DNA of 64,000 nucleotides from Calliopum simillimum (GCA_951812925.1 OX638372.1:37384245-37448244); one strand, 5' to 3'; shown: positions 10,593-21,704, counted from the stretch's first letter. Numbers and translations: made by a program. Notes: generated by a model from the sequence alone, not told the origin.

Positions 10593-11361
10593 CCCAAGAG
10601 GAAAAATTTCTAGCGCTTCTGATCCAAGCACTTCAAAAGTGCTTGTCCCCATAGAAATTTAGAAGCACTATCACAATGACTTTTTATAAGGCTGCAGTAA
10701 GAACAACGTGAGTTCGAACCCAGCCCGGGTGATTTTTTTTTTTCCGTTTTTTTACTTTTTTTTGCTTTATTTTTTTTTTAATTAAATATTTTTTATTCAA
10801 CATCTTTTATTTCACTTTTCTATTTTCCTTTCTCTTATTAATTTACTTTTGTTTAACCGAATTGAAATTGATTACACAATGATTCCATATAAGGCTGCAG
10901 TAAGAACAACGTGAGTTCGAACCCAGCCCGGGTGATTTTTTTTTTTCCGTTTTTTTATTTTATTCTATGTAATGCTGCAGGACAACATTTGCTTAATATA
11001 CAAATTTAATACCTCTTCGTATCATCGGGCGTTGGTGGAGCGGTCTAAAGGGTTGGTAAATGTAAGAAAAAAATATCTAGCACGCGGAGGGTCGTGGACT
11101 CAAATCCTGGCGCGGGCAGTTTTTTTCTTTTTTTTCTTTTTTTTCTTTTTTTTCAATTTTATTGAAAAAACGCTTACCGCAGCATTACAAATAATCGCTT
11201 TAAAAATCGTTTTTTGGTAAGGCTGCGGTAAGCTTTTGCTCACTTACATCCTATGACATGCAATGTTAAAAAGAAAGTATTGTTCTTACGGAGCGGAAGC
11301 GCTTATTGGTGAAAAGGATGCACTTCAGAAGGGTTTTTGAAGCACTTCTTTTCCCCTTGGG
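10593..11361 (+). mobile_element. Element A, copy 1: TIR-bounded element with Pol III-like cassettes
   Basis: Short terminal inverted repeats CCCAAGAGGAAAA (left) and TTTTCCCCTTGGG (right) enclose a 769-bp non-coding element. In order it holds: a subterminal hairpin AAGCACTT-CAA-AAGTGCTT; two direct repeats 203 bp apart, each with a B-box-like AGTTCGAACC (10711 and 10914) followed directly by a T-run; a tRNA-like block at about 11026-11120; an inverted pair built on GCTTACCGCAGC / GCTGCGGTAAGC; and a block with GCGGAAGCGCTTATTGG. No protein is encoded. Further copies at 17962, 33326 and 40358 confirm the unit. No clear target duplication. The superfamily is unknown to me. Confidence 0.7.
11026..11130 (+). 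repeat. tRNA-like cassette in element A copy 1
   Basis: Contains an A-box-like GTTGGTGGAGCGGTCTAAAG and, about 60 bp on, a B-box-like GTGGACTCAAATCCTGG, then GCGGGCAG and a T-run that could terminate RNA polymerase III. The A-B distance suits a tRNA with a long variable arm or intron. I could not draw a full cloverleaf, so this is a tRNA-derived or tRNA-mimicking block, not a tRNA gene. Confidence 0.5.
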
Positions 11362-12504
11362 CAAAGACTTCATTTGATAGTAGAATCTTTCATTGTATTC
11401 GTCACTTTGATCACCTAAATTCTCGAACATGAATTCGTAGGAGAAGACCAAAATACGTATGCCTTATGCATGTTAAAAGTTTTCAAATAAACCATTTTCT
11501 TTCAAAAATCTCTTTTGTTTTCATTCATAAAGCCATTCAAGATGTAGAAAACATTAACAATTAGTTAATTCTATAATACAAATTTACTAAAAATATAATT
11601 TGAAAGGATTTTCCTAGTAGCTGGCAACTCTTACAATGTCAAAGTTGCTTTCATGTTTTCTTACAAGCTCTTGCACTTTTATCCATTTCAGTTTGAATTC
11701 GTATTTATCATTATAATTCATAATTCATTGCGGGTACAAACAAACCTGTTGCCTTTTTACTCAGAAATGTTGATTTGTTAAACGGTAACTTGAATGAAAT
11801 CGTGAAATCCGCCTGTTTCCGGTTTAATTTGGTCTAAACCGGCAGCTTTCTTACATAAAACAACAACACCAATTGCCGGCTCTCCCAAAGCTTACTCATA
11901 TGTTACTTTTTGCTCTTTCTCTCTCTTTCATAATTTTTCTCTATACTATTGCGCTCTTCCGCACTGTATTGATGTAACAGTTTTACAACTTTGAAAGCTT
12001 TGAACTCTTTGTGGTTAAACCGTCTAAACGGCATGCGCAACTGTCTGAATTGACAGTTTGCACGTGTATTTACATCACGTTGTTGCAGGTTTATTGGTTC
12101 CATTGCAACTGCAACTTGTTTGTGAATTCGTTAAAAATTCTGTTTACCTTGATCTGCGCAAGTTTATTTGTTTTTGTTTATATTTTCGTGACGAAAAAAA
12201 AAATCAACAGATTTTGGCACAAATTTCTTAAATGTTACTATACCCTACACGAGGGATATTTATATTCATTTCATCCTTCCATTTGTAACCATACATACAT
12301 GCATTTATATGTTCGTAGAAGGCAGAACTAGCTTGAAAAAATTTAAATAGCACTAGTCACTGCCCATAAGGATCCTATCAAATTATGATTTGTCACCAAA
12401 AATCTATTCGGAATACTTAGGCCAGCTCGCAAACAGGCAATCGACTTTAAACATTGAGTTTTTGATTAATTGAATCCAATCACATCGTCTAATAAGTTCG
12501 AGGT
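11362..12504. other. No gene recognised
   Basis: A 106-codon frame at 12011-12331 has no recognisable motif and is rich in residues typical of chance AT-rich frames. A short inverted repeat (CCGGTTTA / TAAACCGG) is at 11819-11842. Confidence 0.4.
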
Positions 12505-12930
12505 CTAAAAAAAAACTTTTTATTCATAAATATAGATCCTCTCAAGAGTGATGCAATAATTCCATAGCATTTCCAACATTTGGATACCTTTCTTGTAGAA
12601 CAATTTGGCCTCAAAATATGCCTTTCTTCGGCGATCACCTTCTAGTTTGAGCCACATCTCTTTCTAGAGAGCATTTTTTTAGATTTTCGAACAGGTGAAA
12701 GTCGCTGCGAGATATATCTGGAGAAAAGAGCGAGTGGGGAAGCAATTCGAAACGAAATCTATTAATTTTTATCATCGTTTTCATCGACTTGGGACATGGT
12801 GCATTCTCTTGGAAAAACAGCACACTCCTTCCACCGCCTTCTGATATCTTTGAGCACGGGTCGTTTGAACTCGATTATACCTCGATGTCTTCTCACTCCA
12901 GGTTTTTTTTGCAAAGTTATTCACCGGAGT
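12505..12930 (-). pseudogene. mariner (DD34D, mellifera-like) transposase C-terminal relic
   Basis: In the minus direction the segment reads KRPVLKDIRRRWKECAVF, then (shifted) LFFQENAPCPKSMKTMIKI, FRFELLPHSLFSPDISRSDF and HLFENLKKC, ending in a decayed tail with QERYPNVGNAMELL. These match the mariner blocks around the second and third catalytic Asp. The second Asp has become Glu (QEN instead of the usual QDN or HDN), and the spacing to the Asp of SRSDF is 34. There are frameshifts near 12815 and 12640 and stops in the tail. The pattern PCPKSMKTMIKIN with LLPHSLFSPD resembles the mellifera subfamily. No inverted repeats were found. An old, dead fragment. Confidence 0.75.
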
Positions 12931-13639
12931 CCAAATATAAAGAAAAAGTTTTTTTTTTTTTTTAAATTGGTCATTGAGTTAATTGATTTTGAGGGTGAAA
13001 TTTTGATAACCAAATGGTCTTTACATTGATTCTGTATCAAAAAAAAATGGTGCTTTCGAAAACTCTGACGATTGCGTTAACGATATATTTTATTTTTGAG
13101 AAAAATATTAATTTTGTATTTATGGTGCCATCAAATGATGTAATATATGGATGTCTTGAATATAAAACCAGTTGTTGAATCGCACCACCTTATGTGGATT
13201 TCGAGACATCCTTACTTAAAAGTGCAAAAAACACGGTTTTTATATTTAAAGGTTACATACGTGGTGTTTCTGCTCTCCTCTTCAAAATTAGCTTTTAAAT
13301 AGTAATCTATGATTTTTCATTGCAAACTTCGGATTTTATTTCATTTCAAGACAGCCCTTACCTTTAAAGGAAAAATATAACAAAATCCAGACTTGGTGGA
13401 ACAGTTCCACAGAAAGAAATTCAGAGTTTGGAGTCACCCAATCGCCGGTTAAGAATTAAATACATTTTAAGTTGAAAATTAAATCGGCTCGGCAAACGAT
13501 TTTCTATTTTCAAAAATTTGAAAGCATGCTGGTGGGCAGTGATCTGAGATATTGAAATTTTTTCAAGTACACCAAGTAGGGGGCAAGATAAATCAATTTA
13601 ATTTGGTATACTGCCTTTGTCGTTAAAGTTAGCCAGTGG
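12931..13639. other. No gene recognised
   Basis: Non-coding AT-rich sequence. No repeats shared with the rest of the window were noticed. Confidence 0.4.
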
Positions 13640-14165
13640 GAATGAAAATGAGCGAAATCGGTCAACGAACACGCCTACCGCCCATGCAAAAAATATATTC
13701 AAAAAGCAAATTTAAAAGTATTGTTCACGACAATGCAACCAAAATACGCATAAGTACTAAGAATTGTAAGCGCAAAAAAACTGAGTAAAATCGGACAAGA
13801 GGGCGCGGCACCTCCCATATAAGCAAAAACATCAAAACGCTATACTGAAAACGTTTTTTGAATAATCCACGAAATTTCACTAAGACAGTAAGAACTGTAA
13901 ATGCAAGCTCTGAGCAAAAACTGGGTGAACTCGGACAAGAGGGCGTAGGACCTTCCATATAAGCAAAAGTTTCAAAATGCTGTACTGAAAGAGTTTTTTG
14001 AGATAGTCCAACTAAATTTCACTCAAATACTAAGGACTATAAATGCACGCTCAGAGCTAAAACTAGACGAACTCAGACAAGAGGGTGTGGCACCTCCCAT
14101 ATAAACAAAATTTTCAGTGTAGGGTATTTAATGTTTGGCCAGGCCAAAGTTTACACTCTTATTAA
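13640..14165 (-). mobile_element. Family C repeat, partial, reversed
   Basis: Reverse-oriented copy lacking the microsatellite end. Three modules with CACCTCCCAT-type motifs (reverse of ATGGGAGGTG) start at 13811, 13951 and 14093, a spacing of 140 and 142 bp. The element start, with the palindrome TTTGGCCAGGCCAAA, lies near 14136. Aligns by eye with 33855-34650. Confidence 0.75.
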
Positions 14166-15049
14166 TTTTTAATCGAGAAAAGTAATAATTGTATCAATTT
14201 TCAGGCATGTACTCAAGAAAAAAAAAATGCCTCAAAGATAAAAATATGTTCTGTATACTACATACAAGAGCAAAAATTACCCCAAAAAAACGAGTACAAC
14301 TGGTAAGAATAAAAGAATGACGTCGAAGCAAAATATCGCACAAATAATATTTATAATATGTTTTACGTCATTTCATTAAGTATAACGTTATGCATATTAA
14401 ACAGCTGCTAAATAGTTAAACAAACAAAAAAAAAAAAAACAGCAGACAAATTAATAATAAAACTTTTAAAAATCCAAATTAAAAAAAAAAAAGAATTAAA
14501 ATAAAAGAAGCTGCGCTTTAAGTGCCAGTCTATGAGTTTGATGACGTTAATTAATTATGCGAATGTTTGCATTAATTAATTATTCAAAGCTTGTCTTGTA
14601 CGCACATAGCTTTGAATAAACATTGAAATCGATAAAACAAACTGGATTATTAACTTGGCATTAAATTGTACAATTAAAAAACAATAACTATAACGAAAAT
14701 GATACCTAGATCAGCTGAAACAATTTCTTTAGAAATGATGGAATGATATTTCAAATATTTTAAAAATCGTAAAAAAATTGGTTTTATTTTATCAAATGGA
14801 AAATCGAAAGCTCGGAAAATTTTTTATATAACCTGAATATTGAAGAAGGTACACTGAATTCAATGATATCAGTTATTTTTATCGATTTGCTTTGGTTTTT
14901 GAGAAATTCGTACACAAAAAACATCAATTTTTCTGTCTCTTCAAATTTCTTCGTTTCATGATATATGTATTTTTTACTTTTTTTAACGTATTGAATGTTC
15001 ATGACCGCAAAATATGCAGAAAAGTCTTAAAACTATTTTATCTTGCTAA
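14166..15049. other. No gene recognised
   Basis: Very AT-rich. A 72-codon minus-strand frame at 14784-15002 has no recognisable motif. Confidence 0.4.
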
Positions 15050-15301
15050 TTAATTGTTATTCATGATACAAACCACGTGTAAAAGATCAAGATTTTTGGA
15101 AGCTAATGCTTCCTTATCGGACGTTTTGAGAGGCAGAGTCTGAACAGCGAAAACATGCAACGAAAAAGTGTAACGGATGTTTGCAACGAAAATGCGTCAC
15201 ACATATAAAAATAGAGACGTACTGTATACAAAGTACAGTATACAGTATATATGTATGTATACATATATATATGTTTATAAACATTGCGCGCACCAGCTCA
15301 T

Positions 15302-15336
<35 letters not shown>

Positions 15337-16501
15337 TATTTTTCGAACGTAAGAGGGGCGCTCATATATATAGATATATACATTTCACATATGGATATCT
15401 ACTGTAATTACTGAAGTTTCGAAAGAATAATCATATATTATAAATAATAATGTAAAATAATGCAATAAAAATATTTTTGTATTTAAGCTCGCTTTTTTAA
15501 TACTCCAGTTCAACATTTTACCTCTTACTTAATAATAAACAAATTTTAAAATATCAATTTATTATAAGTTTTAACTATATTAAGTTTTAGCTTATTATAT
15601 TAGCTTATAATAAGCATTAGCTTCCAATATCATCGGCCACTCCCCGAGTGCCACCTGCCGTTTTTTTTTATGGCATCCGATTTGGCTGAAAATTGGCATA
15701 AGTAATAGTTGCATAGTGAGAAAAATTATTACCAAATATTTTTTTTTTTTCTTTACAAAAAGCTACAAGTGTAACTTACCAGTCCACCAAAACTTGGAGT
15801 GGGACTGCCAGTGGTTCTCCAGAAAAACAATAAAATGTGGCTTCTACCGCAATTTTTCAGTACAATTTTTTTGAATTTGAAATTTTAATTAAACGTTAAT
15901 TTAAATTTGAAAAAATTGCGTTCATGAGTACTATACAAGCAAAAAAACAGTCAATAAACTAACTTCAGCATATGAAAATTTTATTTAATAAAAATTTTAA
16001 ATTAAAAAAATGTACTGAAGAATTGCGAAAGATACTACATTTTATTGTTTTTCTGGAGAACCACTGGCAGTCCCACTCCAAATTTTGGTGGACTGGTAAG
16101 TTACACTTGTAGCTTTTTGTACAAGAAAAATAAAAAATATCAAAAATGATGTATTCTAGGAAACTCAATTTAAAATTTTCTTTTCAGTGTAAACTATAAA
16201 AAAAATATAATTTTTGCTAGTTTTTATTTTAAAGCATGTTTCAAGCTAAATTATTTGACACCATAAAATTGAGAATTCGATAAATGCAACTAAAGTTATA
16301 GCTTCTAAAAAAAACTAACCCAAAAATTTCAAAGTCCTATATCTCCGGCATTTTTTTAAATTTTTAAATAATATTTGGTAGTAATTTTTCTCACTATGCT
16401 ACTATTACTTATGCATTTTCAGCCAAATCGGATGCCATAAAAAAATCTTGATCTTTTACACGTGGTTTGTATCATGAATAACAATTGAGGAGTGGCCGTA
16501 C
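15050..16501. mobile_element. Nested inverted-repeat element with an insertion in the left arm
   Basis: The outer arms match: ATTGTTATTCATGATACAAA onward (15053-15096) pairs with 16445-16488. The inner arms also match: TGGCATCCGATTTGGCTGAA (about 15671) through the block with CTTACCAGTCCACCAAAA and GGAGTGGGACTGCCAGTGG pairs with 16005-16445. Between the outer and inner left arms lie about 560 bp (15098-15656) absent from the right arm. That segment begins GGAAGCTAATGCTTCC, ends AAGCATTAGCTTCC, and holds a (CT)n run at 15303-15333. A second short pair, CGGCCACTCC at 15634 and GGAGTGGCCG at 16491, complicates the border. No gene was recognised. Confidence 0.65.
15303..15333. repeat. (CT)n microsatellite
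   Basis: Uninterrupted CT dinucleotide run. Open frames across it on both strands are artefacts of the repeat. Confidence 0.95.
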
Positions 16502-17961
16502 CAAAGGGCCTAAGTACCATTTCGAGGCAGAAGTAATGTCATACTTTTTATGTGCTTTATAGATAAAAAATAGGACTTTTAATTGACAATTGACACATCG
16601 GGTTTTACAATTTCAAATTACATTGTCATTACAATTAATTTTTTGAAGAAAATACCAAGTAAATTGGATGAAAATTCAATATCTCCTGAAGGAGACCAGT
16701 TAGCTAGCATGCCCTTTGACATCAACCAAATTTCTACATCCGCTGCTCTCGAGAATCTGAACTGAAGAGAGTTTGCCGAAAGTGTGACAAAATTTGTGAA
16801 TAATATAGGCTAAAAGTTTTTTAATAAAAAGATAACAAGGAATTTAAAAGAATACTCCATCTCTATACATAAAATTGGTCTAATTTTGCCAGAAGAGGAA
16901 GTCCATAAAAAATTGCAGACGGGAAAAAGAAGTGACATAAGATCGTACAAAAGTTGACAAAGAGTAGGGTATATTTTCGGACTCAAAAAGGAACATGGAC
17001 CATAATTCCTTAAAAAACGTCCTTTATAATGGAAGGGTATGAAGTGCCAACAAAGACGGTCAACCTATATGTAGGTATGTATATACCAAAAATAAAAAAA
17101 AAAACAGAAGTAACAAAACTAACACTTATTTTCACCTGTAAAAACAATCATATCAATCATAATATGTCAATTTTTCATGTAGTGAAAATAAACGCCCCAA
17201 AGGCATGCAAATAAAATTGAAAAACTTCACAAAATGGTAACTAAAAATATATAGAAACTGCCGAAAAATCGAAAAAGGAAATATTTCGGAAATACCTTAA
17301 ACATACACTCTGATGGACAATCAAATAAAATAACAAAAAAATTTAACAAAATTTACAATTACATTTGTTGAATTCTAACATGCTTTTGAAACCAGTTATA
17401 ATTTCTATGTTAAAACTACGCGGCCAAAAATAATTTTTGTGAATGGTCATTATATCTGAAGTCTTAGTAAGACTTTAATTATTTTAATTGAAATCATTAA
17501 TTTCATACCAATACATTTGTTTTTTAATTTTGCGTGTTTTTTATTTTTTCGCTTTTTATTTTTATTTTATATCAATGCATAGTTTATTATTTACTTTTAA
17601 AAGGTATCATTATGTGCGCCACCTAGTTTATTAAAAATAAAACGAGTACCATCTACCGTACTAGTATTTCAGTGAAGGCCAAGGACGTTCATTGACCAAG
17701 CTGTTACAGTCTCATCGATGACAGTTTTTTTCTTAATGTTTTTGGCATTTAAAATGGAGAAAACAATAATGTAAGTATGCAGTTTTGTAACATTTTTTTA
17801 AGTGGAAGTTATAGGTAAGTATACATATTAGTATGTATTGTTTATAATTATTTCTCAAGGAAATAAAGCACAAGCCGCATATGTCATCTTCATAAATTTG
17901 AATGTAGCTATCACCTTTAATATACTTTCTTATGCACACTTATGATAATATGTGATACTAG
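16502..17961. other. No gene recognised; possible decayed coding remnant
   Basis: A frame at 16583-16765 (containing LASMPFDINQISTSAALENL) is followed after one stop by REFAESVTKFVNNIG in the same frame, which hints at decayed coding sequence. I do not recognise the family. The rest to 17961 shows nothing. Confidence 0.3.
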
Positions 17962-19045
17962 CCTAAGAGGAAAAATTTGTAAAGCTTCTGATTCAAGCAC
18001 TTTAAAAGCGCTTGTCCCCATAGAAATTTAGAAGCACTAACACAATGATTTTTTGTAAGGCAAAAGTAAAAACAACATGAGTTCGAACCCAAACCGGGTG
18101 ATTTTTTTGTTTATTTTTTATTTTTTTTTTGTGCTTGATTTTTTTTACTAAAATATTTTTTAATCAACATTTTTTTATTTCACTTTTCTATTCTCCTTTC
18201 TCTTATTTATTTGCTTTTGTTTAACCCTTTGAGACCGATGCAAGCATTTTTTCATACATCACTGTTTTAATTTAAATTAGTATCAAGGAGTGCTCAAATG
18301 CTATTGACCTGCTCTAGAGAGCTGTTCAGTTTAGTCTTGGCTACAATTTTGTTTTAATTGTTTGGCAAAATACGAAACGGTTTTATAGCTATGACCGAAA
18401 ATGGTATAATTTTTCGGCATTTTTGCGATTTTGAGGCCCAAAATCCACTTTTCTGGTTAGTTTTTTGAACACTTTCTTTCCTTTAGGCTGTATCTACAAC
18501 TTCGTTGAAGATAGGAAAACAAAATTTAAACGGTTTCCGACTTATAGCCGTGACAACTTTGAAAAAGCAGTTTTGAAGCAAATTTTATAGTACTATAAAA
18601 TTCGACCTGGTGTCAAACAAGCGAAACACAGATTGGCCTTTGCTAGTATCATCATGTGCTTCCAGCAAAAAATTTTTTGAATTTTTTTTTTGTTGCACTG
18701 TGTAATATGACTCCGCCATTTCCGGCTATAAAGGGCTTTTCTGGACTTACTGCATGAAAAATGAATTTCAATTTCATTTTTCGATATCTACAAGGGTCTA
18801 GCCTTCGGCCTCAAGGAGTTAATTGAATTGAAACTGACAACATAATGATTCTATGTAAGGAATGTAGGAATTATTCGAATTCCAAATTCTGTTTTGACAA
18901 GACTTGCTTAATACACATATTTAATACCTCTTCATCGTATCGGGCGATGGTTAAGCGGTATATAGAGTTGGTAAATGTGAGTAAAAATAATGTGTTTCTA
19001 TCACACGGTTGGTCGTGGATTCAAATCCATATTATCGTTGAGAAA
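17962..19045 (+). mobile_element. Element A, copy 2, carrying a piggyBac-type MITE
   Basis: Begins CCTAAGAGGAAAAATTTG and shares with copy 1 the subterminal hairpin, the GAGTTCGAACCC B-box-like site (18079-18090) and the T-run. The match is interrupted at 18221-18822 by a TTAA-flanked MITE and then resumes. The tRNA-like block (about 18940-19035) has ATGGTTAAGCGG and TGGATTCAAATCC. The 3' third, including the right terminus, is missing. Confidence 0.7.
18225..18818. mobile_element. piggyBac-type MITE, TTAA target duplication
   Basis: The ends CCCTTTGAGACCGA and (reverse complement of the right end) CTCCTTGAGGCCGA are flanked by TTAA at 18221-18224 and 18819-18822. Element A copies 1 and 3 are uninterrupted here and read through TTTAA/CTTAATTGAATTGAAA, which fixes the insertion point. 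TTAA targets and CCCTTTG-like ends are hallmarks of the piggyBac superfamily. At 594 bp without coding sequence it is non-autonomous. Confidence 0.85.
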
Positions 19046-19350
19046 TCAACGAAGTTAATTAGAAATTTTAAATGAAAAGCACACATTTTTAGTGATATCT
19101 CTCTTTCGAAACATTTATCTGGGTTATGAACCAATCAATCAAAACGTTTAATGCCACTAAACTTCTCGTACCCGAATTAGGTAGGAACAGCCTGTCTTCC
19201 GACTGTCTGTGACTATAGTGTAATATTTTTCTGTATGGGGTTTTGCGTTGTTTTTGTGCTTTGAACTGTCGAACTCGATATACAAAAAATTGTTAGATTT
19301 CACGTTGAAAACCCAGTATTTCGAACGTTAGAAATTCTACCACATATTTT
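19046..19350. other. No gene recognised
   Basis: About 300 bp between element A copy 2 and LINE copy 2. Nothing recognised. Confidence 0.4.
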
Positions 19351-19359
19351 ACCTTAGGT

Positions 19360-20735
19360 GGGAATCCATGCATCTCGTTTAGGTTTCTCAAACATTGGCG
19401 ACCTTTGTAGAAGTTGTAAAGACCCTGATATGGAAGAAACAGTCTTTCATTTCTTTTGTGAATGTCCAGCGCTTGCGCTTAGACGTAGAAAGAATGTTGG
19501 TCATTTCAATTTGGAATCGCTTGACGCACTGTCTGAGCTTTGTCTTAAGTCCATATGGAAGTATATATGTACATTAGGGTGGGCCGATTTGAAAACTGAT
19601 CTCGGCTACCCCCCTATGTGAAAGTTCATTCAATTCTATGAATATTATCCCAAGGAACTATACCTCTGCGTTCAACTTTAGTTCCGCGCATTTTTGATCG
19701 AAAATTTTACCTTTTAGTAATATTTTTTTTATTTTCATACTAAATTTTAAAAACTTTTATGAAGACAAAAGTAATGTCATTATATGATTTGGCTGGAATT
19801 CTGTCAGTTATCAATTAAATTAGGTTTTGTTTACATAAAAAGTTTACTTGGTGATGTGGAATTGATGCTATATATTTAAGAAAGTGATATGGGTCAAATA
19901 GCCGATTATTATGACCGACTTTCAAAATAAACGATTCATATTTTTGGATGAATTTTTTCAAACAAAACACCAATATTTGCACAAGGAACCATACCTCTAC
20001 GTTCATCTTTAGTTCAGCGCATTTTTGATTGAAAATTCTACCTTGCGTTTAATATTTATTTTTATGCTTAATTTTCAAAATTCTTATAGAGACAAAAGTA
20101 ATATCATAATATGTTTTGGCTGGTATTCTGTCAGCAATCAAAAAATTGGGTTCTGTTTTTATGGAAAGTTTACTTGATAGCGTGGAATTGATTATATTTT
20201 TAATTTTACAGAACAATATACCAAAAATCTATGTAAGAATATGACTCGTTTATTTTTAAATCGGTTATTTGACCGATATAATTTTTTGGAATAAATATAA
20301 TCAATTCCACACTATCAAGTGAAGTTTTCGTCTAAACAAAACCTAATTTAATTGATTACTGATAGAATCCCAGCCAAATCATATAATGACATTACTTTTG
20401 TCTTTATAAAAATTTTTTAAATTTAGTATGAAAATAAAAAAAAATTACTAAAAGGTAAAATTTTCGATCAAAATTGCGCCAAACTAAAGTTGAACGCAGA
20501 GGTATAGTTCCTTGGGCAAATATTCACAGAATTGAATGAACTTTCACATAGGGGGGTAGCCGAGGTCGATAAAATTTCGTCCATACAATTTGGCCCACCC
20601 TAATGTACATCCAAGTGGTTCTCTTAATCTTTCTCTGCTAAAGCTTTTAGTATCGGGTATACAATGGGCCCTTTCTCGAGGCCTAAGTTAATGATGACAA
20701 CATGTTCATCTCCCGGATCTAACCTAACCTAACCT
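19360..20735 (+). mobile_element. 5'-truncated LINE copy 2, split by a hAT-type MITE
   Basis: Same LINE as 221-687 but on the plus strand. Coding bases 19360-19574 carry GFSNIGDLCRSCKDPDMEET with the CCHC-type motif, and the 3' UTR and (TAACC)n tail are at 20611-20735. Flanks repeat ACCTTAGGTGGGA (19351-19363) and ACCTAAGGTGGGA (20736-20748), 12 of 13 identical, a target duplication. It differs from copy 1 at few positions (for example RSC versus RNC and KNVGHF versus KNFGHF). The reading frame is broken by the MITE at 19575. Confidence 0.85.
19575..20602. mobile_element. hAT-type foldback MITE (TAGGGTGGGCC ends), copy 1
   Basis: The ends are TAGGGTGGGCC and its exact complement, flanked by ATGTACAT at 19567-19574 and 20603-20610. 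LINE copy 1 has a single ATGTACAT at the matching place (348-355), so the borders are certain. An 8-bp duplication and a TAGGG start fit the hAT superfamily. The 1028-bp body has ~300-bp inverted arms, plus a third diverged arm copy near 19975-20215. No coding sequence. Confidence 0.9.
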
Positions 20736-20748
20736 ACCTAAGGTGGGA

Positions 20749-20970
20749 AAGATGAATTGACTATGTACTGAAGTTGTACCCATTTTAGTGAGTGAAATAA
20801 TGCAATTCATACATCAAGAAAACTGAAACAGATGAATTTATTTAATATATGTGATTGAAAAACAAGAAATAACAGCCCTTTTAGATTTCGACTGAATTCG
20901 GAATTAATAATTACTATGCAAATTGCCTTCAAATTAATGAATATTACAAAAAAATTTTCTCAAACTTATA
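20749..20970. other. No gene recognised
   Basis: Short AT-rich spacer. Confidence 0.4.
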
Positions 20971-20978
20971 GTTGAAAG

Positions 20979-21464
20979 TAGTGATGAGCAAAATTAGTCT
21001 TGGTCTTGCGTCTTGTTCTTGGTCTTGCTAATTTTGCGAGAACAAGACCAAGACCAAGACGCTGATATTTTTGCAAGACCAAGACCAAGACTGCCATGGT
21101 CTTGGTCTTGGTCTTGGTCTTGCTCACGATAATTGTCAAGACCAAGACTGCTTTTCAGTCTTGCTAATTTATAGTTAAAATTTGTTTCACGCCCGTTTTG
21201 AAGATAAAATCATCTCTCGATTTAAATTTTGGCATCTTAAAAACCCAACTGCTTTGAAAAAATATGGTTTTGAATACTCACTATCTCTGAACATTTTTTC
21301 AAGACCACGACCAAGACTGAGACCAAGACTTAATGAGCAAGATCAAGACCAAGACTAAGACTCAATATCAAAACCAAGTCCAAGACCAAGACTCAATGTG
21401 CAAGAACAAGACCAAGACCAAGACTGCTATAGTCTTGGTCTTGGTCTTGGTTTGCTCATCACTA
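20979..21464. mobile_element. hAT-type MITE made of TTGGTC/GACCAA hexamers
   Basis: The ends TAGTGATGAGCAAA and TTTGCTCATCACTA are flanked by exact 8-bp duplications GTTGAAAG (20971-20978 and 21465-21472). The interior is dominated by TTGGTC and GACCAA hexamers in both orientations, giving many possible stem-loops. The 8-bp duplication and TAGTG start fit hAT. Degenerate relatives lie at 8572-8937 and 28040-28195. Confidence 0.9.
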
Positions 21465-21704
21465 GTTGAAAGTTGTTAATTTCTTAAAATGATATTTTGT
21501 CATTTTTAACTTGTTGTTTTAAATGATCTACAAATTAAATTATATGAATTTAGTAAATAAAATGTACAACTTGTAAAGTATAATAATAATATTTGCAAAA
21601 ATTAACTGTGCTCATAATACTTATTTGCGGAAACTACAAACAATTTTTACATACGCGTAAAATATTATTCAGAAAATCATCATATTGCGTATTAACACAT
21701 AGTA

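Noticed and set aside
11026..11130. Functional tRNA gene
   Set aside because: No complete cloverleaf; the copies differ in B-box and middle region; embedded in a repeated element.
10593..11361. CRISPR-like array from the 203-bp repeated B-box block
   Set aside because: Only two long-spaced units with T-runs, in a eukaryotic transposon. No spacers, leader or cas genes.
12011..12331. 106-codon open frame
   Set aside because: No recognisable motif, AT-driven composition, no repeat or splice support.
15114..15414. Frames with long Leu-Ser or Arg-Glu runs
   Set aside because: Products of the (CT)n microsatellite.
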